This document shows, piece after piece, positions 1 through 9,372 of a stretch of 64,000 bases of DNA. Origin of the DNA: Lachnospiraceae bacterium Marseille-Q4251. Lineage in GTDB: Bacteria > Bacillota > Clostridia > Lachnospirales > Lachnospiraceae. The stretch spans positions 3,968,001-4,032,000 of the forward strand of contig JAGTTO010000001.1 of assembly GCA_018223435.1 (NCBI GenBank), written 5' to 3'. Below the pieces are notes generated by a model. The model was given only the letters and a program-made list of their open reading frames with translations, searched no databases and was not told the DNA's origin. Each line of letters begins with the position of its first letter. Positions within the stretch are counted from its first letter, which is position 1. A program made the translations under genes and the position numbers.

Positions 1-186
1 CCCTCTCATGTACTGATGGCCATCGGTCTGCCTCATGAGATCGCCCACGGTTCTCTGCGTCTGACCCTGAACGAAGAGATCACGAAAGAAGATATGGACT
101 ACGTTGTGGAATCTCTGAAAGAGATCATTGACAAACTCCGCAGCATGTCTCCCCTTTACGAAGATTTTATCAAGAAACAGAAGTAA
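1..186 (+). CDS. nifS: Cysteine desulfurase NifS, C-terminal end (partial)
   Basis: This is the last 61 codons of an open frame that enters from the left edge and stops with TAA. The residues include the [16 protein letters not shown] stretch typical of the C-terminal small domain of NifS/IscS-type PLP cysteine desulfurases. NifS releases sulfur from cysteine as a persulfide and passes it to a scaffold protein for Fe-S cluster assembly. The next gene, 26 bp downstream, is that scaffold (nifU), so the two form the minimal NIF/ISC operon common in Clostridia. The PLP lysine and catalytic cysteine loop lie outside the window and cannot be checked. Confidence 0.85.
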   Translation, partial: PSHVLMAIGLPHEIAHGSLRLTLNEEITKEDMDYVVESLKEIIDKLRSMSPLYEDFIKKQK

Positions 187-212
187 TAGAAGATCATTTG
201 GAGGAATAGAAA

Positions 213-656
213 ATGTACAGTGAAAAAGTAATGGATCATTTCCAGCATCCCAGAAACGTAGGAGAGATCGAGAATGCCAGCGGCGTAGGCACCGTGGGAA
301 ACGCAAAATGTGGCGATATCATGAGAATTTATCTGGATATTGATGACAACGGCATCATCAAAGACTGCAAATTCAAGACTTTTGGCTGCGGCGCAGCAGT
401 AGCTACCAGCAGCATGGCGACCGAGATGGTAATGGGCAAGAGCATCCAGGAGGCTCTCCAGGTAACAAATAAAGCAGTTATGGAGGCTCTGGACGGACTT
501 CCTCCTGTAAAGGTTCACTGCTCCCTTCTCGCAGAGGAAGCCATCCATGCAGCTCTCTGGGACTATGCAGAGAAACACGGCATCAAAATCGAAGGCTTGA
601 AGAAACCCAAGTCAGACATTCACGAGGGTGAAGAAGCCGAAGAAGAGGAATATTAA
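213..656 (+). CDS. nifU: Fe-S cluster assembly scaffold NifU/IscU family
   Basis: This 147-residue IscU-fold scaffold accepts sulfur from NifS and iron to build Fe-S clusters. The three ligand cysteines are visible: Cys33 in NAKCGD, Cys59 in TFGCGAA and Cys103 in KVHCSLLAEEAI. The first domain is the whole of a short clostridial NifU; there is no ferredoxin or thioredoxin-like Nfu extension. The acidic tail (EGEEAEEEEY) is probably disordered. The ATG is preceded by TTTGGAGGAATAG, a good ribosome binding site. It is cotranscribed with nifS and followed directly by a strong terminator. Confidence 0.93.
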   Translation: MYSEKVMDHFQHPRNVGEIENASGVGTVGNAKCGDIMRIYLDIDDNGIIKDCKFKTFGCGAAVATSSMATEMVMGKSIQEALQVTNKAVMEALDGLPPVKVHCSLLAEEAIHAALWDYAEKHGIKIEGLKKPKSDIHEGEEAEEEEY

Positions 657-662
657 AAAAGC

Positions 663-697
663 AAGCCCCGCAGGCAGCTGTCTGCAGGGCTTTTTCT
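663..697 (+). terminator. Intrinsic terminator after nifU
   Basis: A GC-rich stem (GCCCCGCAGGCAG pairing with CTGTCTGCAGGGC) is followed by TTTTTCTTTT. On the opposite strand the A-rich 5' side gives a weaker U-tract, so it may also serve the convergent gene at 700. Confidence 0.85.
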
Positions 698-699
698 TT

Positions 700-1509
700 T
701 TAAAAGGTTTCCACCGGATAAAAAACGGGCATCCGCTCCTCAAATACCGTATAATAGCGGAAACCACATTCCTTTAAGAGAGCCGGAATTTTCTCAAAAT
801 CCCAGGCCAGCTGCTCCGGAGCATGGCCGTCACAGCCGATGGTGAGGATTTCGCCGCCGAGTTCCGCGTATCTTTTTAAGATTGCTTCCGTGGGATTGGG
901 ATGCCCAAGGCCGTATTTATAACCGGCGGTGTTGAGCTCCAGCCCCACATTTTTCCGGATCAGGGTCTTTAAAATCTCATCCAGAACCTCTCGATAGGCC
1001 TCATAAGTATAGTGTTGATTTTTATTGGGGCCGTAGCGCACCACATAGTCGATATGGCCGTAGACGTCCATCTCGTCAAAGACAGCCAGATTTTCGAGGA
1101 TGCTCTCGAAATATTCGAGATAGGCTTGCGACTCTGTTTTTCCCTCATAAAAAGCAGGAAAGTAGGGGTCCTTCCCGTGGACTACATGGGAGGAGCCGAT
1201 GACGAAATCAAAGGGCCATTCCGAGAGATATTCCCGGTGCCGTTCAGCCAGGTGAGGCTGTAAGCCCAGCTCGATGCCGAAAAGAAGCTCGATCTGATCC
1301 TGGTATTTTTCCTTCATCTGAAGGAATTTTTCGTGATAACTTCTGGTATCCACTTCAAAAACTCCCGGTTCCTCCGGATAGTCCATATCCATGTGTTCCG
1401 TGAAGCACATGGTCCGAAGTCCCTTCTTGAGCCCTTCCTGGATCATCTGCTCCATGGGGGCATCAGAATCCCCGGAAAAGGAGGAGTGAATATGAAAATC
1501 AACCGCCAT
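700..1509 (-). CDS. hisK: Histidinol-phosphatase, PHP family (HisK/HisJ type)
   Basis: This 269-residue protein starts with DFHIHSSFSGDS, the first metal-binding motif of the PHP (polymerase and histidinol phosphatase) superfamily. Later motifs include CFTEHMDMDYPEE, GSSHVVHGKDP, YGHIDYVVRYGP, LELNTAGYKYG and IGCDGHAPEQL, which supply the remaining His/Asp/Glu ligands of a trinuclear metal site. Bacillus-type HisK proteins of this size remove phosphate from L-histidinol phosphate in histidine synthesis. No other his genes are nearby, so the substrate is inferred from the family; a related PHP phosphoesterase activity is possible. The gene stands alone on the minus strand, facing nifU. Confidence 0.82.
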   Translation of the reverse strand: MAVDFHIHSSFSGDSDAPMEQMIQEGLKKGLRTMCFTEHMDMDYPEEPGVFEVDTRSYHEKFLQMKEKYQDQIELLFGIELGLQPHLAERHREYLSEWPFDFVIGSSHVVHGKDPYFPAFYEGKTESQAYLEYFESILENLAVFDEMDVYGHIDYVVRYGPNKNQHYTYEAYREVLDEILKTLIRKNVGLELNTAGYKYGLGHPNPTEAILKRYAELGGEILTIGCDGHAPEQLAWDFEKIPALLKECGFRYYTVFEERMPVFYPVETF

Positions 1510-1609
1510 AATAAGCCTTCTTTCTTAATCTTTTGTAAATCCATGATATATAAAAAAAAAGCAAAAGTAAAGCCAAAGTCTAAAAAGAGAATAAAATTTG
1601 AAATGGGAC

Positions 1610-1638
1610 TTGAATTTTCCGTATGAATTAGGTAAAAT
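1610..1638 (+). promoter_or_regulatory. Sigma-A promoter of gapA
   Basis: TTGAAT (1610-1615) and TAAAAT (1633-1638) are separated by 17 bp. The predicted start leaves about 90 nt of leader before gapA. Confidence 0.7.
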
Positions 1639-1733
1639 AAGGGCAAGTTGATGTATCTTTAACAATCTGCTGAAAGAGAATTGAAGACACATTTACATGA
1701 AACTATCAAATTACTTTTAGGAGGAATATTATC

Positions 1734-2753
1734 ATGGCAGTAAAAGTAGCGATTAATGGATTCGGACGTATTGGACGTCTTGCATTTAGACAGATGTTTG
1801 GTGCTGAAGGCTTCGAGGTTGTAGCAATCAACGACCTTACTTCCCCGAAAATGCTTGCTCACTTACTGAAATACGATTCCACTCAGGGTAAATACGCACT
1901 GGCTGACACTGTAAGTGCTGGTGAGGACTCTATCACTGTTGATGGAAAAGAGATTAAAATTTATGCAAAAGCAAACGCAGCAGAGCTTCCGTGGGGAGAG
2001 ATTGGTGTTGATGTAGTTCTGGAGTGTACCGGATTCTACACCTCCAAAGCAAAAGCACAGGCTCATATCGATGCAGGCGCTAAGAAAGTTGTTATTTCCG
2101 CTCCGGCTGGTAACGACCTTCCGACCATCGTTTACAATGTAAACCATGAGACCCTGACCAAAGATGACAACATCATCTCTGCAGCATCCTGCACCACCAA
2201 CTGCCTGGCTCCGATGGCAAAAGCTCTGAACGACCTGGCAGCTATCAAATCCGGTATCATGTGCACCATTCATGCATACACCGGTGACCAGATGACTCTG
2301 GATGGCCCGCAGAGAAAAGGCGATCTGAGAAGATCCCGTGCAGCTGCTATCAACATCGTTCCGAACAGCACCGGCGCTGCAAAAGCAATCGGACTGGTTA
2401 TCCCGGAACTGAACGGCAAACTGATCGGTTCTGCTCAGCGTGTACCGACCCCGACCGGTTCTACCACCATCCTGACTGCTGTTGTTGAAGGAAATGTAAC
2501 CAAAGAGCAGATCAACGCTGCTATGAAGGCTGCTTCCAACGAGTCCTTCGGTTACAACGAGGATGAGATCGTATCCAGCGATATCGTTGGTATGAGATTC
2601 GGTTCTCTGTTCGATGCAACTCAGACCATGGTTCTTCCGCTGGAGAATGGTACTACTGAGGTTCAGGTAGTTTCTTGGTATGACAATGAGAACTCCTACA
2701 CCAGCCAGATGTGCAGAACAATCAAATACTTCGGTAAACTGCTGGAGAAATAA
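1734..2753 (+). CDS. gapA: Glyceraldehyde-3-phosphate dehydrogenase (glycolytic, type I)
   Basis: This 339-residue enzyme oxidises glyceraldehyde 3-phosphate to 1,3-bisphosphoglycerate with NAD in the cytoplasm. The N-terminal Rossmann motif INGFGRIGR is at residues 8-16. The catalytic cysteine is Cys153 in SAASCTTNC, and the partner histidine lies in the TIHAYTGDQ segment. Length and motifs are those of a standard tetrameric GAPDH. The ATG follows TTTTAGGAGGAATATTATC. The gene heads the glycolytic set gapA-pgk-tpiA but ends in its own terminator, so pgk must be reached by read-through or have a separate promoter. Confidence 0.97.
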   Translation: MAVKVAINGFGRIGRLAFRQMFGAEGFEVVAINDLTSPKMLAHLLKYDSTQGKYALADTVSAGEDSITVDGKEIKIYAKANAAELPWGEIGVDVVLECTGFYTSKAKAQAHIDAGAKKVVISAPAGNDLPTIVYNVNHETLTKDDNIISAASCTTNCLAPMAKALNDLAAIKSGIMCTIHAYTGDQMTLDGPQRKGDLRRSRAAAINIVPNSTGAAKAIGLVIPELNGKLIGSAQRVPTPTGSTTILTAVVEGNVTKEQINAAMKAASNESFGYNEDEIVSSDIVGMRFGSLFDATQTMVLPLENGTTEVQVVSWYDNENSYTSQMCRTIKYFGKLLEK

Positions 2754-2775
2754 TTCTGTAAGGTAAGGCTCATAA

Positions 2776-2807
2776 AGGGTCCGGTCGATTTGGACCGGGC
2801 CCTTTTT
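2776..2807 (+). terminator. Intrinsic terminator after gapA
   Basis: The stem GGGTCCGGTC / GGACCGGGCCC closes on a short loop and is followed by TTTTT. It separates gapA from pgk. Confidence 0.8.
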
Positions 2808-2860
2808 CGCGAGAAAACAAAGAAATCGCGTTATTTATCTATTTTAAGGAGGGTATTCCC

Positions 2861-4057
2861 ATGCTTAACAAAAAATCTGTTGATGATATCAATGTGAAAG
2901 GAAAACGTGTCCTGGTTCGCTGCGACTTTAACGTTCCCCTTCAGGATGGAAAGATCACAGACGAAAACCGTCTGGTAGCTGCTCTGCCGACCATCAAAAA
3001 ATTGATCGCTGACGGCGGAAAAGTAATCCTTTGCTCCCATCTTGGAAAACCCAAGGGAGAGCCGAAACCCGAGCTGTCTCTGGCTCCGGTAGCTGCACGT
3101 CTCACCGAGCTTCTTGGTCAGGAAGTAAAATTCGCTGCTGATCCGGAAGTTGTAGGACCGAACGCAAAAGCTGCTGTAGCTGAGATGAAAGACGGTGATG
3201 TCATCCTTCTGGAGAACACCCGTTATCGCGCAGAGGAGACCAAGAACGAGGACAACTTCTCCAAAGAGCTGGCTTCCCTTTGTGATGTATTTGTAAACGA
3301 TGCATTCGGTACCGCTCACAGAGCACACTGCTCCAACGTTGGCGTTACCAAGTTCGTAGATACCTGCGTTGTAGGTTATCTGATGCAGAAAGAGATCGAT
3401 TTCCTCGGCAATGCCGTAGAGAATCCGGAGAGACCCTTCGTTGCCATCCTGGGCGGCGCTAAGGTTTCCAGCAAGATCTCTGTTATCGAGCGTCTTCTGG
3501 ACAAAGTAGATACTCTGATCATCGGCGGCGGTATGTCCTATACCTTCTCCAAAGCTCTGGGCGGCCACATCGGTACTTCCCTCTGCGAGGATGATTACAT
3601 GGAGTATGCTCTGAACATGCTGAAAAAAGCTGAGGAGAAAGGTGTGAAACTGCTTCTCCCGGTTGATAACCGTATCGGTGACAGCTTCTCCAACGACTGC
3701 AACATCCAGGTTGTAAAACGCGGCGAGATCCCCGATGGTTGGGAAGGAATGGACATCGGACCGGAGACCGAGAAGCTCTTCGCAGATGCAGTCAAAGACG
3801 CTAAGACCGTTGTTTGGAACGGACCGATGGGCTGCTTCGAGATGCCGAACTTCGCACATGGTACCGAGGCTGTTGCCAAGGCACTGGCTGAGACAGACGC
3901 TACCACCATCATCGGCGGCGGTGATTCTGCAGCAGCAGTAAATATCCTTGGATATGGCGACAAGATGACTCATATCTCCACCGGCGGCGGCGCTTCCCTT
4001 GAGTTCCTGGAAGGAAAAGAGCTTCCGGGCGTAGCAGCTGCTAACGACAAAGACTGA
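2861..4057 (+). CDS. pgk: Phosphoglycerate kinase
   Basis: This 398-residue two-domain kinase transfers phosphate from 1,3-bisphosphoglycerate to ADP. The N-terminal substrate domain shows RCDFNVPL and the basic-patch histidine stretch [12 protein letters not shown]. The hinge and nucleotide domain show [21 protein letters not shown] and the C-terminal [11 protein letters not shown] and STGGGASLE motifs. Length is usual for bacterial PGK. The start follows TTTTAAGGAGGGTATTCCC, a strong ribosome binding site. It is followed by tpiA at 70 bp, with a hairpin but no U-tract between them. Confidence 0.97.
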   Translation: MLNKKSVDDINVKGKRVLVRCDFNVPLQDGKITDENRLVAALPTIKKLIADGGKVILCSHLGKPKGEPKPELSLAPVAARLTELLGQEVKFAADPEVVGPNAKAAVAEMKDGDVILLENTRYRAEETKNEDNFSKELASLCDVFVNDAFGTAHRAHCSNVGVTKFVDTCVVGYLMQKEIDFLGNAVENPERPFVAILGGAKVSSKISVIERLLDKVDTLIIGGGMSYTFSKALGGHIGTSLCEDDYMEYALNMLKKAEEKGVKLLLPVDNRIGDSFSNDCNIQVVKRGEIPDGWEGMDIGPETEKLFADAVKDAKTVVWNGPMGCFEMPNFAHGTEAVAKALAETDATTIIGGGDSAAAVNILGYGDKMTHISTGGGASLEFLEGKELPGVAAANDKD

Positions 4058-4069
4058 GTTAAAAATATG

Positions 4070-4090
4070 GGAGCCGGTTTTGCCGGCTCC
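4070..4090 (+). other. Intergenic hairpin between pgk and tpiA
   Basis: GGAGCCGG and CCGGCTCC form a perfect 8-bp stem around TTTTG, with no following U-tract. It is more likely an mRNA stability or processing element than a terminator. Confidence 0.55.
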
Positions 4091-4127
4091 TGAAAACATA
4101 AGAATTTCGATAGGAGATCGATTAATC

Positions 4128-4877
4128 ATGGCAAGAAAGAAAATTATCGCAGGCAACTGGAAAATGAATATGACTCCGAGTGAGGCAGTTGCTCTGGTTG
4201 AGACCTTGAAACCGCTGGTAGCTACCGAGGATGCAGACGTAGTATTCTGCGTACCGGCTATCGATATCGTACCGGTTGTTGAGGCTGTTAAAGGCAGCAA
4301 CATCCAGGTTGGCGCTGAGAACATGTACTTCGAGGAGAAAGGTGCATATACCGGAGAGATCTCTCCGAACATGCTGGTTGATGCCGGTGTGAAATATGTC
4401 ATCCTTGGCCATTCCGAGAGACGCGGTTACTTTGGTGAGACCGATGCTGATATCAACAAAAAGATGAAAAAAGCTTTCGAGCATGGTCTGACTCCGATCA
4501 TGTGCTGCGGCGAGTCTCTTGAGCAGAGAGAGCAGGGTGTTACCATGGACTTCATCCGCCAGCAGGTTAAGATCGGTTTCCAGGGACTGACTGCTGATCA
4601 GGCAAAAGAAGCTATTATCGCTTACGAGCCGATCTGGGCAATCGGAACTGGAAAAACCGCTACCACCGAGCAGGCTCAGGAAGTTTGCGGCGAGATCCGT
4701 AAATGCATCGCTGAGATCTATGACGAGGCAACCGCAGAAGCTATCCGTATCCAGTACGGTGGATCTGTAAACGCAGCTACCGCTCCGGAGCTTTTCGCTC
4801 AGCCGGATATCGATGGTGGTCTGGTAGGCGGAGCCGCTCTGAAACCGGACTTCGGTAAGATCGTAAACTACAAATAA
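4128..4877 (+). CDS. tpiA: Triosephosphate isomerase
   Basis: This 249-residue TIM-barrel enzyme interconverts dihydroxyacetone phosphate and glyceraldehyde 3-phosphate. Motifs are AGNWKMN near residue 10, the catalytic histidine in LGHSERR, the catalytic glutamate in [11 protein letters not shown], and the phosphate-binding YGGSVN and GLVGGAAL. The frame is open for 16 codons upstream, but ATG 4128 is chosen because TAGGAGATCGATTAATC sits correctly before it and [14 protein letters not shown] is the family N-terminus. It is transcribed with or after pgk. Confidence 0.96.
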   Translation: MARKKIIAGNWKMNMTPSEAVALVETLKPLVATEDADVVFCVPAIDIVPVVEAVKGSNIQVGAENMYFEEKGAYTGEISPNMLVDAGVKYVILGHSERRGYFGETDADINKKMKKAFEHGLTPIMCCGESLEQREQGVTMDFIRQQVKIGFQGLTADQAKEAIIAYEPIWAIGTGKTATTEQAQEVCGEIRKCIAEIYDEATAEAIRIQYGGSVNAATAPELFAQPDIDGGLVGGAALKPDFGKIVNYK

Positions 4878-4899
4878 TTCATACACAACTGTGTGAAAT

Positions 4900-4942
4900 G
4901 CCGCTGAATGGAAGGGAAACCAGACATTCAGCGGCTTTTTTC
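4900..4942 (+). terminator. Intrinsic terminator after tpiA
   Basis: The stem GCCGCTGAATG / CATTCAGCGGC is followed by TTTTTT. It closes the triose-phosphate gene group. Confidence 0.88.
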
Positions 4943-4953
4943 ATTTCCGGGAC

Positions 4954-4982
4954 TTGCCACAGGGAGCAGAAAGTTTTAAAAT
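4954..4982 (+). promoter_or_regulatory. Sigma-A promoter upstream of tldD
   Basis: TTGCCA (4954-4959) and TAAAAT (4977-4982) have a 17-bp spacer and lie about 30 bp before the tldD start codon. Confidence 0.6.
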
Positions 4983-5012
4983 GGAGCCAGTAAATATAAG
5001 GAGGAAGAAAGC

Positions 5013-6434
5013 ATGCAGGTGAAAATGTCAGAATACCTGACAGCGGTAAAACCGGATATGCAGAAGCTCGTTGAACTTCTGAAAAAGGACTTTGCCTATG
5101 TCAGTGTGCTGTGTACGGATGTCACGGGTACGACCTATCTGGTGGGACAGCGGCAGACCAGCGTTGGAGATTATCACTTCAATGAGCGCGGCTTTGTAGT
5201 CCGTGTCTATGAGAACAGCTGCTATATGGAATATTCATTCAATGAATATGAAGATATTGAGAAACTGGCTTCCACCATCACTGAGACTCTGAAGAAAGAG
5301 CTTCATATGATGGAAGAGCTGGGAATTGAGAAGATGGAGGCTCCGCTGATCCATGAGGAGAAAATCGAGAAATCCATGACTGGAGAGATCGGTGTGGATC
5401 CGACGAGCGTTTCTCCCGAGGAGATTCTGGGCCGACTGAAAAAGATCAGCGATACGGGAGCAGCAGGAAAATATGTTATTGAGTTCCGGGCCGCAGCCCA
5501 GTTTGCCCATGTGAGCAAGCTTTTCCTTTCTGAAAAAAAGGATCTCATGCAGACCTATGCCTATGCAGAAGGAATGGCGGCAGCCATCGGCGTTGACGGC
5601 GAAAAACAGGATATGGTATTCCGCGGCTTTTCAGGACTCAAGGGTGCAGAACTGCTGGATGAGATCGAAGGCTCTGTTGATGATATCCTGAAAATGCTGG
5701 ATGACAAGCTTCATGCGGATTCTGTGGTCCCGGGTATGTACGATGTGATTACAGCTCCGGAGATTACAGGTCTGATCGCGCACGAGGCCTTTGGTCACGG
5801 CGTGGAGATGGATATGTTTGTGAAGGAGCGCGCCCTGGCCAAAGAGTATGTGGGCAAAAAAGTGGCTTCCGACATCATTTCCATGAAGGATGGCGCGGCC
5901 AGCGCAGCGGAAGTCAGCAGTTATCTCTTCGACGATGAGGGAACGCTGGGAACAGACACGACCATCATCAAAGACGGAACTCTCGTGACCGGTATCAGCG
6001 ACCTTCTGAGCGCTCTGCGTCTGGGAACGACTCCTACCGGAAACGGCAAGAGGGAGAGCTTCGAGAGAAAAGCCTACACCCGTATGACGAACACGTTCTT
6101 TACCACCGGAGATAATACGCTGGAAGAGATGATTGCTTCCATCAAGGACGGCTATCTTCTGGACGGAGCCCAGTCCGGTATGGAGGACCCCAAACACTGG
6201 GGCATTCAGTGTATGGTTTCCATGGGAAGAGAGATCAAAGACGGAAAACTCACCGGAAAGGTGGTTGGCCCTCTGACGCTTACCGGTTATGTGCCGGATC
6301 TCTTAAAGAGCATCTCCATGCGCTCGGACAAGACGGAGCTTTTTGGAACAGGAGCCTGCGGAAAAGGCTACAAAGAATGGGTGAAAGTCAGCGATGGCGG
6401 CCCATACCTGAAATGTAAAGTGAGGTTGGGATAA
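5013..6434 (+). CDS. tldD: TldD-type metalloprotease subunit
   Basis: This 473-residue member of the TldD/PmbA peptidase family U62 carries the HEAFGH metal motif (His257, Glu258, His262) that marks the catalytic TldD subunit. The C-terminal half includes GVEMDMFVKERALAKEYVGK and the glycine-rich TGACGKGYKEW. In enterobacteria TldD/TldE proteolyse modified peptides such as microcin B17 precursor and CcdA; the native substrate in this organism is unknown. The start follows TAAGGAGGAAGAAAGC. The stop codon overlaps the ATG of the partner subunit, which suggests translational coupling. Confidence 0.9.
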   Translation: MQVKMSEYLTAVKPDMQKLVELLKKDFAYVSVLCTDVTGTTYLVGQRQTSVGDYHFNERGFVVRVYENSCYMEYSFNEYEDIEKLASTITETLKKELHMMEELGIEKMEAPLIHEEKIEKSMTGEIGVDPTSVSPEEILGRLKKISDTGAAGKYVIEFRAAAQFAHVSKLFLSEKKDLMQTYAYAEGMAAAIGVDGEKQDMVFRGFSGLKGAELLDEIEGSVDDILKMLDDKLHADSVVPGMYDVITAPEITGLIAHEAFGHGVEMDMFVKERALAKEYVGKKVASDIISMKDGAASAAEVSSYLFDDEGTLGTDTTIIKDGTLVTGISDLLSALRLGTTPTGNGKRESFERKAYTRMTNTFFTTGDNTLEEMIASIKDGYLLDGAQSGMEDPKHWGIQCMVSMGREIKDGKLTGKVVGPLTLTGYVPDLLKSISMRSDKTELFGTGACGKGYKEWVKVSDGGPYLKCKVRLG

Positions 6435-7705
6435 TGGATAAATTATATGAGATTCTGGAAAAAAGCGGAGCCAGCGATTTTCTGATCCGTGAGACGACCA
6501 CCTGCTCCCGGGAAGCCTTTTTCATCGGTCAGAAGCTGGATATGGGACGGGCCAAAAAGGTAACGCACACCTTTGTGACAGTCTATGTGGACAGCGAGGA
6601 CGGCAAATTCCGCGGAAGCGCTACCAAGGAGATCCATCCCACCAGCACCCCGGAGGAGATGGAAAAAGAGATCCGGTCCGCTCTTTTTGCAGCAAAATTT
6701 GTAAAGAACCCCTGGTATCCGGTGGTTTCCGGCACAAAAGCGGGAGAAGCGGAGACGGAAGCAGGGGATATGGATGAAGAGCTGGTGCGGATCATCAAGA
6801 CCCTTCAGGCAGTCCGGACAGAGGCCGACGAGAAAGTCAATTCCTATGAGATTTTTGTAAATAGAAAGAAGACACATATCCGCAATTCCAAGGGCGTGGA
6901 TGTGAGCTTTTCAAGCGGCGACGATGAGACCGAGCTGGTCATCAATGTGAAAAAAGACGGCCACGAGATCGAGCTTTTAAGGGAGATCACCTTCTCCGGC
7001 GAAAATGTAGACCGGATCACCGAGGAGGCCGGAAAACTTTTCGTCAGCGGCCATGACCGGCTGGATGCGAAGCCCACCACCCAGCAGGAGCACGGCGCCG
7101 TTCTTCTCACCGGGGACGATGTGGTGACATTTTTCCGCTACTTTACGGCCCACACCAACGCCTCCAATCAGTATATGGGCGTGGCAAAGGCCAGAATCGG
7201 CGAGAAAATGACCGGCGAGGAGGCAGATCCTCTGACCATCCGTCTGGTTCCCGCCATGGAAGGCTCCACGAGAAAAGAGCCCTACGACAGCGATGGCAAT
7301 CCGGTGACGGAGTGCCTGCTTTTCGAGGACGGCATCTGCCGGAATTTCTGGGGAAGCACGCAGCACGCTTACTATATGAAAATGGAAAACACCACTTCCA
7401 TGAACAATGCGATTGTTTCCGGCGGAACGATGACAGAGGCGGAGCTTCGCAAGATTCCGCACCTGGAAATCACAGAGTTCAGCTGCTTTGATATGGATCC
7501 GGTCTCCGGAACCTTTGGCGGCGAGATCCGTCTGGGCTATGAATCCGACGGAAAGACGAGACAGGCTGTGACCAGCGGCTCCCTTTCCGGAAATTATGGA
7601 AAAGTTCTGAAAAATATGAAATTTTCCAAAGAGACCAGACAGATCAACAACTTCATCGTACCCTGCGCGGTACTGCTGGAGGATGTGAGCATCGCCGGCT
7701 GTTAA
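6434..7705 (+). CDS. pmbA: TldE/PmbA-type partner subunit
   Basis: This 423-residue protein belongs to the same U62 fold as TldD but lacks the HExxxH motif, as expected for the TldE/PmbA subunit of the heterodimer. Recognisable parts are the N-terminal DFLIRETTTCSREAFF region and the C-terminal LGYESDGKTR and NNFIVPCAVLLEDVSIAG. Its ATG overlaps the tldD stop by one base (TAATG), so the two are almost certainly made together. It ends 24 bp before homoserine dehydrogenase. No separate promoter is seen for that gene, so a tldD-pmbA-hom transcript is likely. Confidence 0.88.
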   Translation: MDKLYEILEKSGASDFLIRETTTCSREAFFIGQKLDMGRAKKVTHTFVTVYVDSEDGKFRGSATKEIHPTSTPEEMEKEIRSALFAAKFVKNPWYPVVSGTKAGEAETEAGDMDEELVRIIKTLQAVRTEADEKVNSYEIFVNRKKTHIRNSKGVDVSFSSGDDETELVINVKKDGHEIELLREITFSGENVDRITEEAGKLFVSGHDRLDAKPTTQQEHGAVLLTGDDVVTFFRYFTAHTNASNQYMGVAKARIGEKMTGEEADPLTIRLVPAMEGSTRKEPYDSDGNPVTECLLFEDGICRNFWGSTQHAYYMKMENTTSMNNAIVSGGTMTEAELRKIPHLEITEFSCFDMDPVSGTFGGEIRLGYESDGKTRQAVTSGSLSGNYGKVLKNMKFSKETRQINNFIVPCAVLLEDVSIAGC

Positions 7706-7729
7706 GCAAAAACGGAAGGAGAAAAAGTG

Positions 7730-9019
7730 ATGGAAACTGTTAAGATCGCACTGCTGGGCCTGGGAACTGTGGGTACCGGCGTTTATAAAGTACTGAAAGC
7801 ACAGCAGGAAGAAATTCCCCATAAAGTCGGGGCGAAAATTCAGCTGAAAAAAGTCCTTGTCCGGAACACGGAGAAGGCTTCGAGAAAACTGGATGATCCC
7901 TCCATCCTCACGACAGAATGGAAGAGCATCCTGGAAGATCCTGAGATCTCCATTGTCGTGGAAGTCATGGGCGGCATTGAACCGGCAAGAAGATATATCC
8001 TGGATGCGCTCCACGCGGGAAAAAGCGTGGTGACGGCCAATAAAGATCTTCTGGCCTCCCACGGAAAAGAGCTGATGGACGCGGCCGCAGAGACGAAGTC
8101 CGATCTTCTCTTTGAGGCCTCTGTGGCAGGCGGAATCCCCATCATCCGCCCCTTAAAGGAATGCCTGGCCGGAAATCATATTTCTGAGGTTATGGGTATC
8201 GTCAACGGAACGACAAACTTTATCCTGACGAAAATGGCGGAGGAGGGCATGGAGTTTCAGGAAGCCCTGGCTCTGGCTACGGAGCTTGGCTATGCGGAGG
8301 CAGATCCCACGGCCGATATCGAGGGTCTGGACGCTGCCCGAAAGGTCGCGATCCTGGCTTCTATCGCTTTTCATTCCAGAGTGACCTTTGACGACGTTTA
8401 TACGGAAGGTATCACGAAAATTACAGCGACAGATATCCGTTATGCGAGAGAGATGGGCCGCGATATCAAACTTCTCGGTGTGGCGAAAGAGACTCCCGAG
8501 GGCATCGAAGCCCGGGTTCAGCCCATGCTGATCCCGAGTACCCATCCACTGGCCTCTGTACGGGATTCCTTTAACGCAGTCTTTGTCCACGGGGACGCTG
8601 TGGATGACACGATGTTTTACGGAAGAGGAGCCGGAGAACTGCCTACAGCCAGTGCGGTGGTGGGCGATATCCTGGATGCAGTCCGGAACATGGTGTTCGG
8701 TTGCCGGGGCCGGATCGGTTGCACCTGCTATAAGGAGATTCCGCTGAAAAAGATGGAAGATATCTCCTGCGCCTATTTCCTCCGGATGCAGGTGGAGAAC
8801 CGGAGCGGTGTGCTGGCCAATATTGCGGGCGTTTTCGGCAATAACTGCGTCAGCATCGCCCAGATCATCCAGAAAGGCAAGAAAAAAGACCGGGCGGAGA
8901 TTGTGGTCATCACCGATGAAGTGAAGGAGAAGAATTTCCAGGATTCCTTGGCAGTGATCTCCGGCATGTCCACCGTGAAGGAGATTTCTTCCATGATCCG
9001 CGTTTATGGTCAGATATAA
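7730..9019 (+). CDS. hom: Homoserine dehydrogenase with C-terminal ACT domain
   Basis: The 429-residue enzyme reduces aspartate semialdehyde to homoserine for threonine and methionine synthesis. The NAD(P) motif ALLGLGTVGTGVY is at the N-terminus. The catalytic region VTANKDLLA, NGTTNFILTKM and YAEADPTADIEG follows, and an ACT domain (MQVENRSGVLANIAGVFG onward) occupies the last 75 residues and probably binds threonine for feedback control. An in-frame GTG at 7727 is possible, but ATG 7730 has the better distance from GGAAGGAG. Downstream lie a promoter and a MITE-like insertion rather than a clear terminator. Confidence 0.94.
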   Translation: METVKIALLGLGTVGTGVYKVLKAQQEEIPHKVGAKIQLKKVLVRNTEKASRKLDDPSILTTEWKSILEDPEISIVVEVMGGIEPARRYILDALHAGKSVVTANKDLLASHGKELMDAAAETKSDLLFEASVAGGIPIIRPLKECLAGNHISEVMGIVNGTTNFILTKMAEEGMEFQEALALATELGYAEADPTADIEGLDAARKVAILASIAFHSRVTFDDVYTEGITKITATDIRYAREMGRDIKLLGVAKETPEGIEARVQPMLIPSTHPLASVRDSFNAVFVHGDAVDDTMFYGRGAGELPTASAVVGDILDAVRNMVFGCRGRIGCTCYKEIPLKKMEDISCAYFLRMQVENRSGVLANIAGVFGNNCVSIAQIIQKGKKKDRAEIVVITDEVKEKNFQDSLAVISGMSTVKEISSMIRVYGQI

Positions 9020-9032
9020 CTTCGTGAAAGTG

Positions 9033-9061
9033 TTGACGGACAGGAAAAAATCGGGTAGAAT
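9033..9061 (+). promoter_or_regulatory. Sigma-A promoter upstream of the MITE and gpmI
   Basis: TTGACG (9033-9038) and TAGAAT (9056-9061) have a 17-bp spacer. The promoter probably serves gpmI, in which case its transcript runs through the whole MITE-like element at 9144-9308. Confidence 0.65.
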
Positions 9062-9143
9062 ATGGACGATTGGGATTGAAGAATTCAACAGCATAAAAAG
9101 AAGTTTGAATCGGACCCGATTTAAAGCGCAGGTCGTGAAGCAA

Positions 9144-9308
9144 CTAGTGTACTGTATCACTGACATTTCGCCAAATAACTTGTATAAGTTTTCATCTGCT
9201 GCGTTGTCGTCAATCGACGTAGCCACCGCTACGCCTCATTCCTCCGCCTTGCAGACTGAAAATTTATCCTGCGTTATTTAGCTGAAAGTCAATGATACAG
9301 TACACTAG
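9144..9308. mobile_element. MITE-like palindromic element, 165 bp
   Basis: The ends are near-perfect inverted repeats: CTAGTGTACTGTATCA on the left and TGATACAGTACACTAG on the right. The similarity continues inward (AAATAAC, then TTTCA and TCTGC on both arms), so the whole element can fold into one long stem capped by a CGTAGCCACCGCTACG hairpin. It has no coding capacity of its own; the open frame crossing it (9006-9281) is not gene-like. The ends are CTAG, which may be a duplicated or palindromic target. It sits between a promoter and gpmI. Confidence 0.75.
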
Positions 9309-9372
9309 GAATATCTGCTTTGCTGACTTACAGAAAAAATAATTAATTCAATAAAGATAAGGAGAATTCCAA

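Noticed and set aside
2831..4402. 523-codon open frame on the minus strand across pgk and tpiA
   Set aside because: It is antisense to two unmistakable glycolytic genes; its length reflects the codon bias of highly expressed genes. The translation has no recognisable domain.
5631..6197. 188-codon minus frame inside tldD
   Set aside because: It is antisense to a gene with clear protease motifs and has no start signal.
9006..9281. 91-codon plus frame crossing the MITE
   Set aside because: It overlaps the end of hom and runs through the palindromic element; the sequence is explained by the repeat.
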